From contig JAHJDG010000028.1 in assembly GCA_018812265.1 (NCBI GenBank), forward strand, positions 1 to 33,610: a stretch of DNA of 33,610 nucleotides, written 5' to 3'. Made by a program: the position numbers and the translations under genes. Numbering within the stretch: position 1 is the first letter of the stretch; each line of letters begins with the position of its first letter. Under the pieces are notes generated by a model. It was not told the DNA's origin. It did no database searches and worked only from the letters and a program-made list of their open reading frames with translations. The stretch is from a bacterium. Its GTDB lineage: Bacteria; Electryoneota; RPQS01. Below, in pieces: positions 22,943 through 31,923 of the stretch.

Positions 22943-24010
22943 GTGTTCGGACTGAAATCCAATTTGCGCGTGGGGCTTGACATTGGCTCCCACGCCATCA
23001 AACTGGTCGTAGCCGAGAAAGGCAGCCACGGCAAACTGCGGTTGGTCAAGGCCATCTCGCGCGATCTGTACGCGGGCCAGGACAAGTTTGACATGGACGG
23101 CCCCAAGAAGACGCAGGTCGTTCCGCTGCTTTTGGAGATGTTTCAAGAGATCGGCGTGCGTCCGAAGCGAATCTCGCACTTGGGAAGCTGCATCGGCGGA
23201 ACCAATCAAGCGGCCAAAGAGATTCGCACGCTGCAGCTATCGGAGGATGAAATGGCGTCCTCGATTCTGCAGGAAGCGCGCAAGCACGTTCCGCTGGACG
23301 GCAGTGAGTCGGTGGTGGACTATCAGATCCTCGGCGAGGATCCGAAGGAAGCCGATAAGCTACGGGTGCTGGTGGCCGCCACCACCAAGCGGATGTTCGA
23401 CGCGCACGTGGACATGCTGCGGGAAGCCGAACTCAAGCCGGGGGTGCTGGATTTGGAGCCGCTGGCGGCCGCGAATTCCTTTCTGGGACACGTGGAGCTG
23501 CCGGATGACGGCGTGGTGGTGTTCCTCAATATCGGTGCGAGACGAACGAATCTCTTGATTCTCGGCCGCAAGGACATGTTCTTCAGCCGTGATTTGCCGG
23601 TGGGGGGATACGCCTTCACGGAAGACATCATGAAGAAGTTGAACGTTAAGTTTGCGGAGGCCGAGGAGATCAAGAAGACTCGCGGGATTCAGATCAAGGA
23701 GCATGGAGCCGGCGAGGAAGCGCCCAGCTTCGCGCTGGCCGACAAGTCGCCGATCGAGAAACTGGGAGACGAGATCAACCGGTCGCTCCGCTACTACGTG
23801 AAGGAGACCGGACAGAGCTTCTTCAACCACATCGAGATGGTGGGCGGCGTGGCGGAGTCGTCGGAGGTGAGCGAGTACTTGGCGAACAAGTTCAATATCG
23901 AGGTGCGGTCTTTCGATCCCTTCCTGTTCCTGGAGGGAGTGCAGGACGTGCGGCACCGCCCGCAGTACGCGGCGGCCGTTGGTCTGGTACAGCGTGCGCA
24001 GGGAAGCTAA
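22943..24010 (+). CDS. pilM: PilM, actin-like T4P assembly protein
   Basis: 355 residues; cytoplasmic actin/FtsA-like ATPase fold that binds the PilN N-terminus and links the pilus alignment complex to the motor. The nucleotide fold starts with RVGLDIGSHAIKLVV (residues 9-23), then an SHS2-like insert (LSEDEMASSILQEARKHVPLD), a second phosphate motif VVVFLNIGARRTNLLIL, and the adenosine motif IEMVGGVAESSEVSEYL; these are in canonical PilM order and the length is normal. GTG start with GAGGAGTAA at 7 bases. Start of the pilM-N-O-P-Q block, 18 bases before pilN. Confidence 0.93.
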   Translation: MFGLKSNLRVGLDIGSHAIKLVVAEKGSHGKLRLVKAISRDLYAGQDKFDMDGPKKTQVVPLLLEMFQEIGVRPKRISHLGSCIGGTNQAAKEIRTLQLSEDEMASSILQEARKHVPLDGSESVVDYQILGEDPKEADKLRVLVAATTKRMFDAHVDMLREAELKPGVLDLEPLAAANSFLGHVELPDDGVVVFLNIGARRTNLLILGRKDMFFSRDLPVGGYAFTEDIMKKLNVKFAEAEEIKKTRGIQIKEHGAGEEAPSFALADKSPIEKLGDEINRSLRYYVKETGQSFFNHIEMVGGVAESSEVSEYLANKFNIEVRSFDPFLFLEGVQDVRHRPQYAAAVGLVQRAQGS

Positions 24011-24028
24011 ACCGAGTAAGAGTGCCAC

Positions 24029-24622
24029 ATGGTCAAGCAATTCACGATTAACCTAAACAAGGGCGAGGGCGAGGTCGCGCTGCGTTCCCGCCGGCAGGAG
24101 CGCCGTTCGTATCTGGTGCTCAGCCTGTTCGTTCTGGTGTTTATCATCCTGGGCGGCCTCACTTGGGCGCAGAACAACGCGATGAACGAGGTGATCCGCC
24201 AGCGTCAGGCGAAATTGGACCGCATTCGTTTTGAGCTTGACAGCCTCAAGCGCGAAGGGACGAAGGTCTCGAAAGAGGACGTGATGGCGCTGGCGCGACT
24301 GGAGAATGAACGGTTTTTGTGGGCGCGTCGTCTCGAGAAGCTGGCGGAAATCCTGCCCGCCGACATCGCGGTTACCGGTTTGGAATACCAGAACAAGGTA
24401 TTCACCATTCGGGCGCATGCCAAGGTGGATTCCAGTCAGAAGGAATTCGAGATCATCTCCAAGTTCATCGAATTGTTGAAGTCAACCCCGGAATTCCGGC
24501 AGGGTCTGTTTGAGATTCGATTCAACCAATCGGTTCGCAAGGTGGTACAGGACCAGGACGTGTTGATTTTTTCGGTGGAGTGTCTGACGGCTGATCCGGA
24601 GCGGCGGTCGCGTCGCGGCTAA
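24029..24622 (+). CDS. pilN: PilN, inner-membrane alignment protein
   Basis: 197 residues with the PilN layout: short cytoplasmic N-terminus, one membrane helix (about 29-47, YLVLSLFVLVFIILGGLTW), coiled coil (VIRQRQAKLDRIRFELDSLKREG) and a ferredoxin-like periplasmic domain (LPADIAVTGLEYQNKVFTIRAHAKVDS). The conserved N-terminal PilM-binding motif INLLP is degenerate here: it reads INLNK at residues 7-11. The last part carries ILLxSTPEF-like IELLKSTPEFRQG. Placement between pilM and pilO supports the call. Confidence 0.85.
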   Translation: MVKQFTINLNKGEGEVALRSRRQERRSYLVLSLFVLVFIILGGLTWAQNNAMNEVIRQRQAKLDRIRFELDSLKREGTKVSKEDVMALARLENERFLWARRLEKLAEILPADIAVTGLEYQNKVFTIRAHAKVDSSQKEFEIISKFIELLKSTPEFRQGLFEIRFNQSVRKVVQDQDVLIFSVECLTADPERRSRRG

Positions 24623-24674
24623 GGCTCGCGGGATGAATGCAGCGTCGAAGCGGTAATCAAAAGGATCCAGGCAA

Positions 24675-25229
24675 ATGAGGAAGGTATTCGTTGGGTTGAT
24701 CCTGCTGGCCATCATCGGCATCGGATTCTACTACTATCAAGGGCAGATGTACGGTCCGAAACCGGCGAAAGTGCGGGAACTGGACCGGATCATTCAGCAG
24801 GAGAACGAGAAGTTGATCTCGGCGCAGATCATCGCCAATGAACTGCAGCACGTGACGCGGCTGATCGAGGGGAATCTGGCGCAATCGGCGCGCGATTCCT
24901 TGGCCGAAGACGCCTCGCTGCCGTTTATGGATCAGGTAACGGACATTCTGCGCAAGTATGACATAGACTTGGTCAGCATCGAGCCGGGGTCGCGCAAGAA
25001 TTTCGCGGACTATATCCGCACGCCCTATCGGATGGAAGTCCAAACGAGCTATCCGTCGCTGGTGAGCTTCCTGAACGACGTGGAGAAGAACAACCGGCTG
25101 GTGACGGTGGATCATTTGGATTTGGCGAGTACGGTCAAGCGAGTGCAGACCTTGGCCAAGAGTGGAAAACTCGATAAGCGTCCGATGACGATCACGCTCT
25201 CGACGCTAACTCTGCTCAAGCACAAATAA
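24675..25229 (+). CDS. pilO: PilO, inner-membrane alignment protein
   Basis: 184 residues: single N-terminal membrane helix (about 4-20, VFVGLILLAIIGIGFYYYQG), coiled coil (KVRELDRIIQQENEKLISAQIIANELQHVTRLIEGNL, residues 33-70) and a ferredoxin-like domain with LPFMDQVTDILRKYDIDLVSIEPG and the YP-x-L-x-x-F-L motif SYPSLVSFLNDVEKNNRLVTVDHL, hallmarks of PilO. It forms a heterodimer with PilN in the periplasm. Slightly shorter than P. aeruginosa PilO (207 aa). 52 bases after pilN, 18 before the next gene. Confidence 0.9.
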   Translation: MRKVFVGLILLAIIGIGFYYYQGQMYGPKPAKVRELDRIIQQENEKLISAQIIANELQHVTRLIEGNLAQSARDSLAEDASLPFMDQVTDILRKYDIDLVSIEPGSRKNFADYIRTPYRMEVQTSYPSLVSFLNDVEKNNRLVTVDHLDLASTVKRVQTLAKSGKLDKRPMTITLSTLTLLKHK

Positions 25230-25247
25230 CGAGGACGAGTTCCGCCC

Positions 25248-25793
25248 ATGAGACAGCGGGTGAATGTGTTATGGGGCATCATTGTGGCGTTGCTGGTGGC
25301 GTGTGTGATTTGGATCGGCTTCAGCAACTACCGGATGTCGAAACAGGTTGAGAATCTTCGCAGCCGCAAGATCACGCTGGGAACCGACCAGCAGCTCCAA
25401 GAGACGGTCAACACTCTGGAGCGAAATCTTCAGGACCGGCTGGTCTATGTGACCTCGGTGGAGACCGATCCCCTGGACCTGACGCGGGTGATTCAATCCA
25501 AGTCGTTCCTGGCCAGTCTGGGTCTGCGCGAGACTCTTGAGCAGCAGGGTCGGATGCGTCTGTCCTGCACGGTGATAGGCGAGGATCCGTCGGCGGTGGT
25601 CAAGTTCATGGGCCGCAGCCACATTCTGCACCTTGGAGACACCTTCAACGGATTCAAGGTGGAGGGAATCACCGCGGCGCAGATGGTGCTGACCAAGGGC
25701 GGTTCGCGGCTGGTTCTCATCAATGAAGCGGCGCCCGAGGAAGAGCTCTCGGAACGGGCCGGTGCAACGTCGGTGTCGGGCGAGAACTACTGA
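25248..25793 (+). CDS. PilP/GspC-like periplasmic coupling protein
   Basis: 181 residues in the position of pilP. The N-terminus has a membrane helix (about 9-27, WGIIVALLVACVIWIGFSN) and then a coiled coil (MSKQVENLRSRKI...LQETVNTLERNLQD), unlike the lipobox and disordered linker of classical PilP. The C-terminal part, ILHLGDTFNGFKVEGITAAQMVLTKGGSRLVLINE (about 125-160), has the PilP/GspC homology-region pattern that contacts the secretin N0 domain. It thus appears to join a PilO-like anchor to a PilP-like domain and would connect PilN/O to PilQ. The hydrophobic LVAC is not a likely lipobox because more hydrophobic residues follow. Confidence 0.7.
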   Translation: MRQRVNVLWGIIVALLVACVIWIGFSNYRMSKQVENLRSRKITLGTDQQLQETVNTLERNLQDRLVYVTSVETDPLDLTRVIQSKSFLASLGLRETLEQQGRMRLSCTVIGEDPSAVVKFMGRSHILHLGDTFNGFKVEGITAAQMVLTKGGSRLVLINEAAPEEELSERAGATSVSGENY

Positions 25794-25806
25794 CGTGACG
25801 GGCGGC

Positions 25807-25821
25807 CCCATTTCAAATGGG
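25807..25821. repeat. Small palindrome upstream of pilQ
   Basis: CCCATTT, C, AAATGGG is a perfect 7-bp inverted repeat in the gap before pilQ, 54 bases before its start. As RNA it would give only a short stem. It may be an operator or chance. Confidence 0.25.
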
Positions 25822-25874
25822 ACAATTTGGATAACGAAAATAAACCAACCACTTGCTTCTGAGGTACATTTCTG

Positions 25875-27335
25875 TTGAGCCTTGCACAGCAATTCCTTCC
25901 ACGCCTCTTCCGGAGAGGCTATCCCACACCGCGCAGCACGCTGACGATGCTCGTCGTGCTGATGGCCGCCTGGGTCGCGGTGATACCCGTGCAGCAAGGA
26001 TCGGCGCTGGCTCAGACTTCGCTGGCAACAGAGGAGGGACTGAGCCGCCTGGTAACCATTGACGCCGACGACGCGTTCCTGCCTTCGGTTCTGGCCATCC
26101 TTGCCGAGAAGAGCGGCTACAACATCGTAACCGGTCCGGGCGTCAACAAAGAAGAACGGGTGTCCGTTCATCTCAAGGACGTTCCCATCGAGCAGGCCAT
26201 GAATCTGGTGGTCCGCGCGGCGGGGCTGTCCTATGAGATTGTCGGCCGGTCGTTTCTGGTGGCGCCGGCCAAGCAGCTCAAAGAGCAAGTCGGACTCACG
26301 TCATACGTGATTGAGCTGAAGTACACCGACGCGCCCACCGTATTCAAGATGCTCAGTAAATTCAGCGCCGAGATCTCGATTGACACCACCGGCAACAAGC
26401 TCCTGCTGATCACCAGTCCCAAGGTGATTTCGGACATTCAGAGGGTCGTGGAGCAGGTGGATCGCCCGGCCCTGCAGATTGTTCTGGAATGTCGAATTAT
26501 CGAAGTGGCAGTGGACGATGAGCAGCAACTGGGCATGGACTGGAACCGGCTGTCGCAGTTACAGACGGTGCTCATGGAGTCGCCGGTGGATCCCAACGGC
26601 ATTCGGGTGAACAACGAAGGAACTCCCCACCTGACCGGTCTTGATCCCTCGCAGAAGGGTCGAGTTCCGACCACCATGCCGTACTTCCCGCTGGAGACCC
26701 GCCGGCTCGGATATTGGTCCAAGCAGGTGACGGCCTTCGAAGTGGCGTTGGACCTGTTGCTCAAGCGAGGCCGCGCCGAGGTGTTGGCCAACTCATCGGT
26801 GGCCACGCTCAATAACAAGGAAGCGACGATTCAGGTGGTGGACGAGATTCCCTACGTAGCCCGCAGCGGCGGCGTCGGCGGTCAGGTGCAGATCGAGCGA
26901 ACGATCGTGGGAGTGCGTCTGGCGGTCCGTCCCAAGATCAACAGCGACGGATTCATCACGACCGAGATCACTCCCGAGCTGTCGTCCATCTTCCAGTTTA
27001 TCGAGTCGGGGGACACGCAGCTGCCGTGGGTGAAGCGGCGCTTGACCAATACGACGATTCGTATTCGCGACGGCGAAACGGTGATTATCGGCGGTCTGCT
27101 GGGTGTGGAATCCACCAAGACGGTGCACCGCGTTCCGTTTTTGGGTGACCTTCCGTTCGTGGGTTCGCTTTTCCGGCACACGTCGGATCTGACGCGCAAG
27201 ACCGACCTGATTATTCAGGTGACTCCACACATTCTGGGCACGGGCTACGAAATGGAGCTCCCGCCGCGAGTGAAGGAAGTGGAGCAGAAGTTCCTGCCCC
27301 AGTCGTCCGATACTGAATCGGAAAGTGAAGAGTAG
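25875..27335 (+). CDS. pilQ: PilQ outer-membrane secretin
   Basis: 486 residues; forms the outer-membrane ring through which the pilus passes. TTG start with GAGG about 12 bases upstream; an alternative ATG at 25947 (residue 25) would begin at the signal helix LVVLMAAWVAVIPVQQGSALA. N0/STN domain at about 54-125 (IDADDAFLPSVLAILAEKSGYNIV...), N1 domain at about 135-195 (SYVIELKYTDAPTVFKML...VVEQVDRP), and the secretin core from about 197 (IVLECRIIEVAVDDEQQLGMDW). The core has VLANSSVATLNNKEATIQV, VGVRLAVRPKIN and the signature VPFLGDLPFVGSLFR before LIIQVTPHIL. The AMIN domains seen in proteobacterial PilQ are absent, which explains the short length. Confidence 0.93.
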   Translation: MSLAQQFLPRLFRRGYPTPRSTLTMLVVLMAAWVAVIPVQQGSALAQTSLATEEGLSRLVTIDADDAFLPSVLAILAEKSGYNIVTGPGVNKEERVSVHLKDVPIEQAMNLVVRAAGLSYEIVGRSFLVAPAKQLKEQVGLTSYVIELKYTDAPTVFKMLSKFSAEISIDTTGNKLLLITSPKVISDIQRVVEQVDRPALQIVLECRIIEVAVDDEQQLGMDWNRLSQLQTVLMESPVDPNGIRVNNEGTPHLTGLDPSQKGRVPTTMPYFPLETRRLGYWSKQVTAFEVALDLLLKRGRAEVLANSSVATLNNKEATIQVVDEIPYVARSGGVGGQVQIERTIVGVRLAVRPKINSDGFITTEITPELSSIFQFIESGDTQLPWVKRRLTNTTIRIRDGETVIIGGLLGVESTKTVHRVPFLGDLPFVGSLFRHTSDLTRKTDLIIQVTPHILGTGYEMELPPRVKEVEQKFLPQSSDTESESEE

Positions 27336-27343
27336 GTGCCTTT

Positions 27344-29029
27344 GTGACCAAGCTGCAGGGGAGCCTTCTTCGCTTTGGGGTCTGGTTCTGCGCGCTGGCA
27401 CTGGTTACGGGACACCTGGGTGGACATGCACAAACGCTTCCTCTAACTTCTTCGATAGGCGGACGGGAAGCAGAATTCGATAGACTTTTCGGCACGCAGA
27501 TGCCGATCCCCACCACCGGGGAGTCGTTCTTTGAAGGAGCCGTGAATCCCCAGGCCTACGTGGTAGGCCCCGGCGACCGGTTGGCCATCGTCTTCTGGCA
27601 GCCAACCTTCGCGGAGTATCCCACGACGGTGAACGGTGACGGTGATGTGCTGATTCCGTACGTGGGACTGATCCGCGTGGCCGAGCTGACGCTGGATGAA
27701 GCCCGCGAGAAAATCACGACCGCCGTATCCAAGGCCTTGCGGGTGGGCCGCGTGACGGTGTCACTGGCCGAACCGCGCCGATTCCGGGTGCACGTTACCG
27801 GAATGGTCGAGATTCCCGGAACGTACGTGGTCTCGGCGGCCAGCCGAGTCTCGGATGCCATTGCTTTGGCGGGCGGACTCAAGCGGGAACGCACGTTTCT
27901 GGCGGGCGATACGGCTTCGGTGCTGCGAGCGACTCAGCGGCGGATCGAGGTGATCAGCCGGAAAGGCGAGCGGGTGAACTACGCCGATCTCTTGCTGTTT
28001 TCCCGCGGCGGTCGTACCGAAGCGAATCCGCGCCTGCAGGATGGGCAAACGATCTACGTGCCGCCGCCGGCGACATCGAGTCTACAGGTGGGAGTGTTCG
28101 GAGCCGTCAGCAACGGCGGCTTGTTCGAGTATGCGGAGAACGAACGCCTCCAAACCCTTCTGGCAGTGGCGGGAGGACTAACGGCGGAGGCGGATTCTTC
28201 CAGTATTCGCATACTCTCCGGCAACGGAACCGAAACCCGATTGGACTTGCGGGGTGAGAAAAAGAGCGACGCTCTGGCGCATCTCTTGCATCCGGGAGAT
28301 CGGGTATATATCACGGGCTTTCCCGATACGAGCCGTACCGGGTCGGTGACCGTTATCGGGGAAGTGGCGAATCCGGGTGGATTTCCCATCGTCGTGGGCG
28401 AGACCACACTCGCCGAGATCTTGACGGCGGCGGGCGGCTTGCTGCCTTCCGCGGCCGCCAACTCGGCGCGGCTGATCCGACACGAACGAAAAGAACTGAT
28501 AGAGCCCGAGCGAAAACGCCTGCTGGCAGCAAGTCTGCGTATGAATCAGGTTCCGGCGGTGAGGGCGATTCTTGATGCGGATCTGGCGGTAGAACTATCG
28601 CGCTGGGAATACGGGACGGTGGTGGTGGATCTTACTGATGCCACCCGGCCGGGAAGCGCCGCTTATCAGGTCAAGCTCCATGACGGCGATGTGCTCGAAA
28701 TTCCCCGCCATCCGCTCGGTGTGCGAGTGCTGGGCGCGGTGAATCACGCGGGTGAGGTGGAGTGGAAACCGGGCGCGAATCTCCGCCATTATCTGCAGGA
28801 AGCCGGCGGCGCCAATCGCGGCGCATGGCGGGGATTGACCATGGTCATCAAGGCCCGTAACGGATCGCTCATTCGATACGAATCGTCGCTGCCCATTGAT
28901 CCGGGTGACGTTGTCTTCGTACCGATGAAGCCGACGACAACGACGTGGACGTTGGTCAAGGATTTTGTGGCCGTGACCGCGCAGGTGGCCACGGTAGCGC
29001 TAATCATTCAGAACATTCAGAAGAAATAG
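27344..29029 (+). CDS. Wza-like polysaccharide export/SLBB-domain protein
   Basis: 561 residues; GTG start 8 bases after the pilQ stop, so probably co-transcribed. A signal peptide (WFCALALVTGHLGGHAQ) lacks a lipobox cysteine. Next come a Poly_export domain (VVGPGDRLAIVFWQPT...VNGDGDVLIPYVGLI, about 72-145) and four SLBB units: VTGMVEIPGTYVVSAA, VFGAVSNGGLFEYAE, VIGEVANPGGFPIVVG and VLGAVNHAGEVEWKPG, each ending in a LAGG/AAGG/EAGG turn. The C-terminus (WTLVKDFVAVTAQVATVALIIQNIQKK) resembles the amphipathic helix that makes the Wza outer-membrane pore. Such proteins export capsule or EPS; none of the other capsule genes is nearby. Confidence 0.85.
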   Translation: MTKLQGSLLRFGVWFCALALVTGHLGGHAQTLPLTSSIGGREAEFDRLFGTQMPIPTTGESFFEGAVNPQAYVVGPGDRLAIVFWQPTFAEYPTTVNGDGDVLIPYVGLIRVAELTLDEAREKITTAVSKALRVGRVTVSLAEPRRFRVHVTGMVEIPGTYVVSAASRVSDAIALAGGLKRERTFLAGDTASVLRATQRRIEVISRKGERVNYADLLLFSRGGRTEANPRLQDGQTIYVPPPATSSLQVGVFGAVSNGGLFEYAENERLQTLLAVAGGLTAEADSSSIRILSGNGTETRLDLRGEKKSDALAHLLHPGDRVYITGFPDTSRTGSVTVIGEVANPGGFPIVVGETTLAEILTAAGGLLPSAAANSARLIRHERKELIEPERKRLLAASLRMNQVPAVRAILDADLAVELSRWEYGTVVVDLTDATRPGSAAYQVKLHDGDVLEIPRHPLGVRVLGAVNHAGEVEWKPGANLRHYLQEAGGANRGAWRGLTMVIKARNGSLIRYESSLPIDPGDVVFVPMKPTTTTWTLVKDFVAVTAQVATVALIIQNIQKK

Positions 29030-29099
29030 CCCTCACCCGCTTGCGATCAATCGGAAGTTTTCAGAAACGCACATCTGTTTGGTGGAGATTTCCGATCGG

Positions 29100-29121
29100 T
29101 TGAAAAGCAAAACTCTTTCAA
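29100..29121 (+). promoter_or_regulatory. Small hairpin before the ribosome site of the Ig-like lipoprotein
   Basis: TTGAAA (29100-29105) and TTTCAA (29116-29121) pair around AGCAAAACTC, immediately before GGGAGGGCG, the Shine-Dalgarno of the next gene. Another inverted repeat, ATCGGAA (29050-29056)/TTCCGAT (29090-29096), lies upstream. These could set translation level. Confidence 0.25.
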
Positions 29122-29131
29122 GGGAGGGCGT

Positions 29132-31837
29132 ATGGAGGCGACGATGAAGAAACTACCGTGGGTTGCTGCCGCAGCGCTTCTGATCATCCTGATGGCCTTG
29201 GGGCTGGGGTGTTCGGAGAAAAAGAGCACCAGCCCAGGCACTGAAGGCGGCGTGTCGGCAATACAGATTTGGTTGCCCACGGATACTCTGCGATTCCTGC
29301 CGGGAGACTCGGCAATCGCGGAGGGCTGGGTCTTGGTGAAGGATCAGGCTCAGCGAGGAATTCCCGGTGTCCAAGTGGACATCTCATTAACACAGCCATT
29401 TGGAGTCATCGAATTCTCGACTTCGACACGGGACACGAGTGATGTAAACGGCCGGGTGTACTTCCGGTTCCGCTCGTACAACCAGACGGGGCTGCAAATC
29501 ATCACAGCCTCAACGGGAGGACGAACGGACCAGTGGCAGTTGGCGGTTCTGCAGGCGGCCGAGGTCGTTGCCGATCTGACGGTCAGCTTGTCCAAACCGC
29601 TGTTGGAAATTCCGCGCGGTATACGGGACTCGGTGTTGGTAACGGTGAGCATTTCGGACCCTAATGGGAATGGCATTTCGGATGTTGTCCTGCCGCTGGT
29701 TGCCACCGGTGGGCAGTTTGCACCCTTGCCTCCCACGAACCCATCGGGCTTTGCCGAGACCTGGTGGTACTTCCTAAACCGGTTCGGTAGTTTTACGATC
29801 ACTGTGCGAGCTGGCGGACAGCAAGACACAGCCTCCATCACGGTTCGGGAAATCGAGAGCAACGGCACGCTTGATCTGTATTCTCCGGTGCGGGTGGTCC
29901 GGGCCGATCGTGGCGTAACGAGAGCACCACTGCGGGCTACGCTGAAGAACCAGCATGGCGTGGCTGTCTCGGGTGATACCGTGTATTTCGCGGCACCGCA
30001 TCTGGGTGAGGTGGGCGCCTTTGGAATCACTAATAACTCGGGTATCGCATTAGATACGTTCCAGGGAGGTGGAGTTCCGTCGGCGCATCCTCTTGACTCG
30101 GCGTATGTGATCGCTCGTTACCTGCGATGGGGTCTGGTGGACACTGTGCGTATCTTTGTTGCTCCCGCGGCAATGATCGAAACCATCAGTTTGCGAGCCA
30201 GCAGTCTCGTGGGCGTTGCCGGTGTGGACTCGACAGCCCTTCATGTGGACGTCTATTATGACGACGGATCGCGTGTGGACAATGTACCTATCCGTTTCTT
30301 CCGCACGTGCGGGGTGTTGTCGGTGAATGAGGATACTCTGGACAACGGCACGGTGGACAACGTGTACTGGAAGTTCTGCAATACAACCACCGATGACACG
30401 ACTCGCGCGTTGGTCTGGTGCCAAGTGCTTAGCCATACTTCCGATACTCTGGAATTCACGGTGGAACCGGGACCGGCGCGGCGGATTCGAGTACAGGCGG
30501 CCGCCAGCATTATTCCGATTAACGAGCAATTGTCGTGTTGGGCTTTCGTTCGCGACTCGCTGAACAATCTGGTACGGCAAGGCGTTCCGGTAATGTTCAC
30601 CACTACGCTGGGAACGTTGTCTCCGCAATCGCCGGTACAGACCGATGCCCAGGGCCGGGCCTTTGTTACACTGAGTCCCGGAACTCAGGCGGGCCAGACG
30701 ACAATCCGCGGCAGCATCGCCAGCGAAGCCTTTGTGGATTCGACCATTGTAACAATTCAATCGGGAACAGTGGCTTCAATTCAACTTGAGGTGCCCAATC
30801 CCAGTCCTCAGGTGCGCGGAACCGGCGGTCAGGACTGGACTCAGATTCTGGCCTATGTCAAGGATGCCAACGGCAATCCGGCCCCGGACGGGCAATGGGT
30901 GACGTTCCAGATTCTTGCCGCGCCTGTGGGATGTATGATCAATGCTCGTGGACCGCTTGACTCGGCTCAGACGGCGGCAGGTCTGGCGACGGTAACCTTT
31001 AATTCCGGCACTCAAGCAGGTCCGGTGGAAATTGAAGCCCGGGCTTTCACCGGCACGGACACGATTCGGGCGCGAGCCTCGAACATCACAGTCGTGGCCG
31101 GACCGCCGAACTCGATTGACATCCAGCCGACGGACAACGGCACCGATGCCGATGGCGCGGCCTGGGATGTGGTGGTTTCGGCGATGGTTCGCGACGTTTA
31201 CAACAATCCCGTGCGCAACGGTATCGCCGTGTTCTTCGAGATTCAGCCGGACACAGCGTCCATTCAGTCCGACACGGTGTTCACGGGCAATGGCCCGGGC
31301 CGTCCGGGCATGGCCTATACGACGCTGCGCTACTTATCCGCCGCCACCAACCAGATCGTGCTGATTACCGGCCGGACGGCGGGCACGAACAGCGTATCGG
31401 AAACCGTCACCTACAAGCTTCCGATTCAACAGCCCGCGATCAATCTGTATTGCGACTGGACGTCGTGGCATTTCATTGCCCAGGGTGATCCCTGCCAAAT
31501 CACGTGTACGGCGGAGGTGCGCGACGGCCACAACGTGTTGATCAATGGGGCCAAGGTCAACTACTCCGCGCAGCGAGGCCGGCTCTATCTCACCTGCAGT
31601 GGCGGCACTCCGCGCTCCTACAATTTCACGGGGCCGCCCTACCACGCTGAGAACGGCAAGACGTCGCTCTGCCTGCGTGAACAGGCTACGTTTATCTTCC
31701 CGGATCAGTTCACGGTGGAGATCACCGGCGACGTTACCGTGGAAGTGGAAGGATTTTCGCAGGCGATTGATTCGCAGATCATCAACTTCCGCCGTGGCCA
31801 GGGCATGACCGAACGTGGCCCGGTCCGCGGCAGCTGA
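29132..31837 (+). CDS. Large lipoprotein with bacterial Ig-like (Big-1/invasin type) repeats
   Basis: 901 residues. ATG at 29132 has GGGAGGGCG upstream; an ATG at 29144 (MKKLPW) with GGAGGCG is also possible. A hydrophobic signal ends in ALGLGC, a near-canonical lipobox, with the lipid cysteine at residue 27 and SEKKSTS after it. The rest is a string of about six or seven Big-1-like domains, each with the pattern 'G.P...V.F......G.......T...G.A.........G...I.A' such as GVPVMFTTTLGTLSPQSPVQTDAQGRAFVTLSPGTQAGQTTIRGSI. Big-1 domains act as stiff rods in intimin/invasin adhesins. The polar C-terminal part has cysteines (YCDW, CTAEVRDG). Placed between the SLBB gene and pilB, it may be a surface stalk, role unproven. 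Confidence 0.75.
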   Translation: MEATMKKLPWVAAAALLIILMALGLGCSEKKSTSPGTEGGVSAIQIWLPTDTLRFLPGDSAIAEGWVLVKDQAQRGIPGVQVDISLTQPFGVIEFSTSTRDTSDVNGRVYFRFRSYNQTGLQIITASTGGRTDQWQLAVLQAAEVVADLTVSLSKPLLEIPRGIRDSVLVTVSISDPNGNGISDVVLPLVATGGQFAPLPPTNPSGFAETWWYFLNRFGSFTITVRAGGQQDTASITVREIESNGTLDLYSPVRVVRADRGVTRAPLRATLKNQHGVAVSGDTVYFAAPHLGEVGAFGITNNSGIALDTFQGGGVPSAHPLDSAYVIARYLRWGLVDTVRIFVAPAAMIETISLRASSLVGVAGVDSTALHVDVYYDDGSRVDNVPIRFFRTCGVLSVNEDTLDNGTVDNVYWKFCNTTTDDTTRALVWCQVLSHTSDTLEFTVEPGPARRIRVQAAASIIPINEQLSCWAFVRDSLNNLVRQGVPVMFTTTLGTLSPQSPVQTDAQGRAFVTLSPGTQAGQTTIRGSIASEAFVDSTIVTIQSGTVASIQLEVPNPSPQVRGTGGQDWTQILAYVKDANGNPAPDGQWVTFQILAAPVGCMINARGPLDSAQTAAGLATVTFNSGTQAGPVEIEARAFTGTDTIRARASNITVVAGPPNSIDIQPTDNGTDADGAAWDVVVSAMVRDVYNNPVRNGIAVFFEIQPDTASIQSDTVFTGNGPGRPGMAYTTLRYLSAATNQIVLITGRTAGTNSVSETVTYKLPIQQPAINLYCDWTSWHFIAQGDPCQITCTAEVRDGHNVLINGAKVNYSAQRGRLYLTCSGGTPRSYNFTGPPYHAENGKTSLCLREQATFIFPDQFTVEITGDVTVEVEGFSQAIDSQIINFRRGQGMTERGPVRGS

Positions 31838-31883
31838 TTCGCGTCGGTCGGGACTTCGATGCCGAGAACGCGATAGGATCGTC

Positions 31884-31923
31884 GGGAGCCGGAGCCGGGA
31901 ACGTCTTCTCGGTTCCGGCTCCC
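31884..31923 (+). terminator. Long hairpin before pilB
   Basis: GGGAGCCGGAGCCG (31884-31897) pairs with CGGTTCCGGCTCCC (31910-31923), 14 pairs including one G-U wobble, loop of 12. It is 47 bases after the lipoprotein stop. No T-run follows, so termination is uncertain; it divides the lipoprotein gene from pilB. Confidence 0.5.

Noticed and set aside
25272-25330. Lipobox LVAC in the PilP-like protein
   Set aside because: The cysteine is inside a longer hydrophobic helix (VIWIGF follows), which fits a membrane anchor rather than a lipoprotein.
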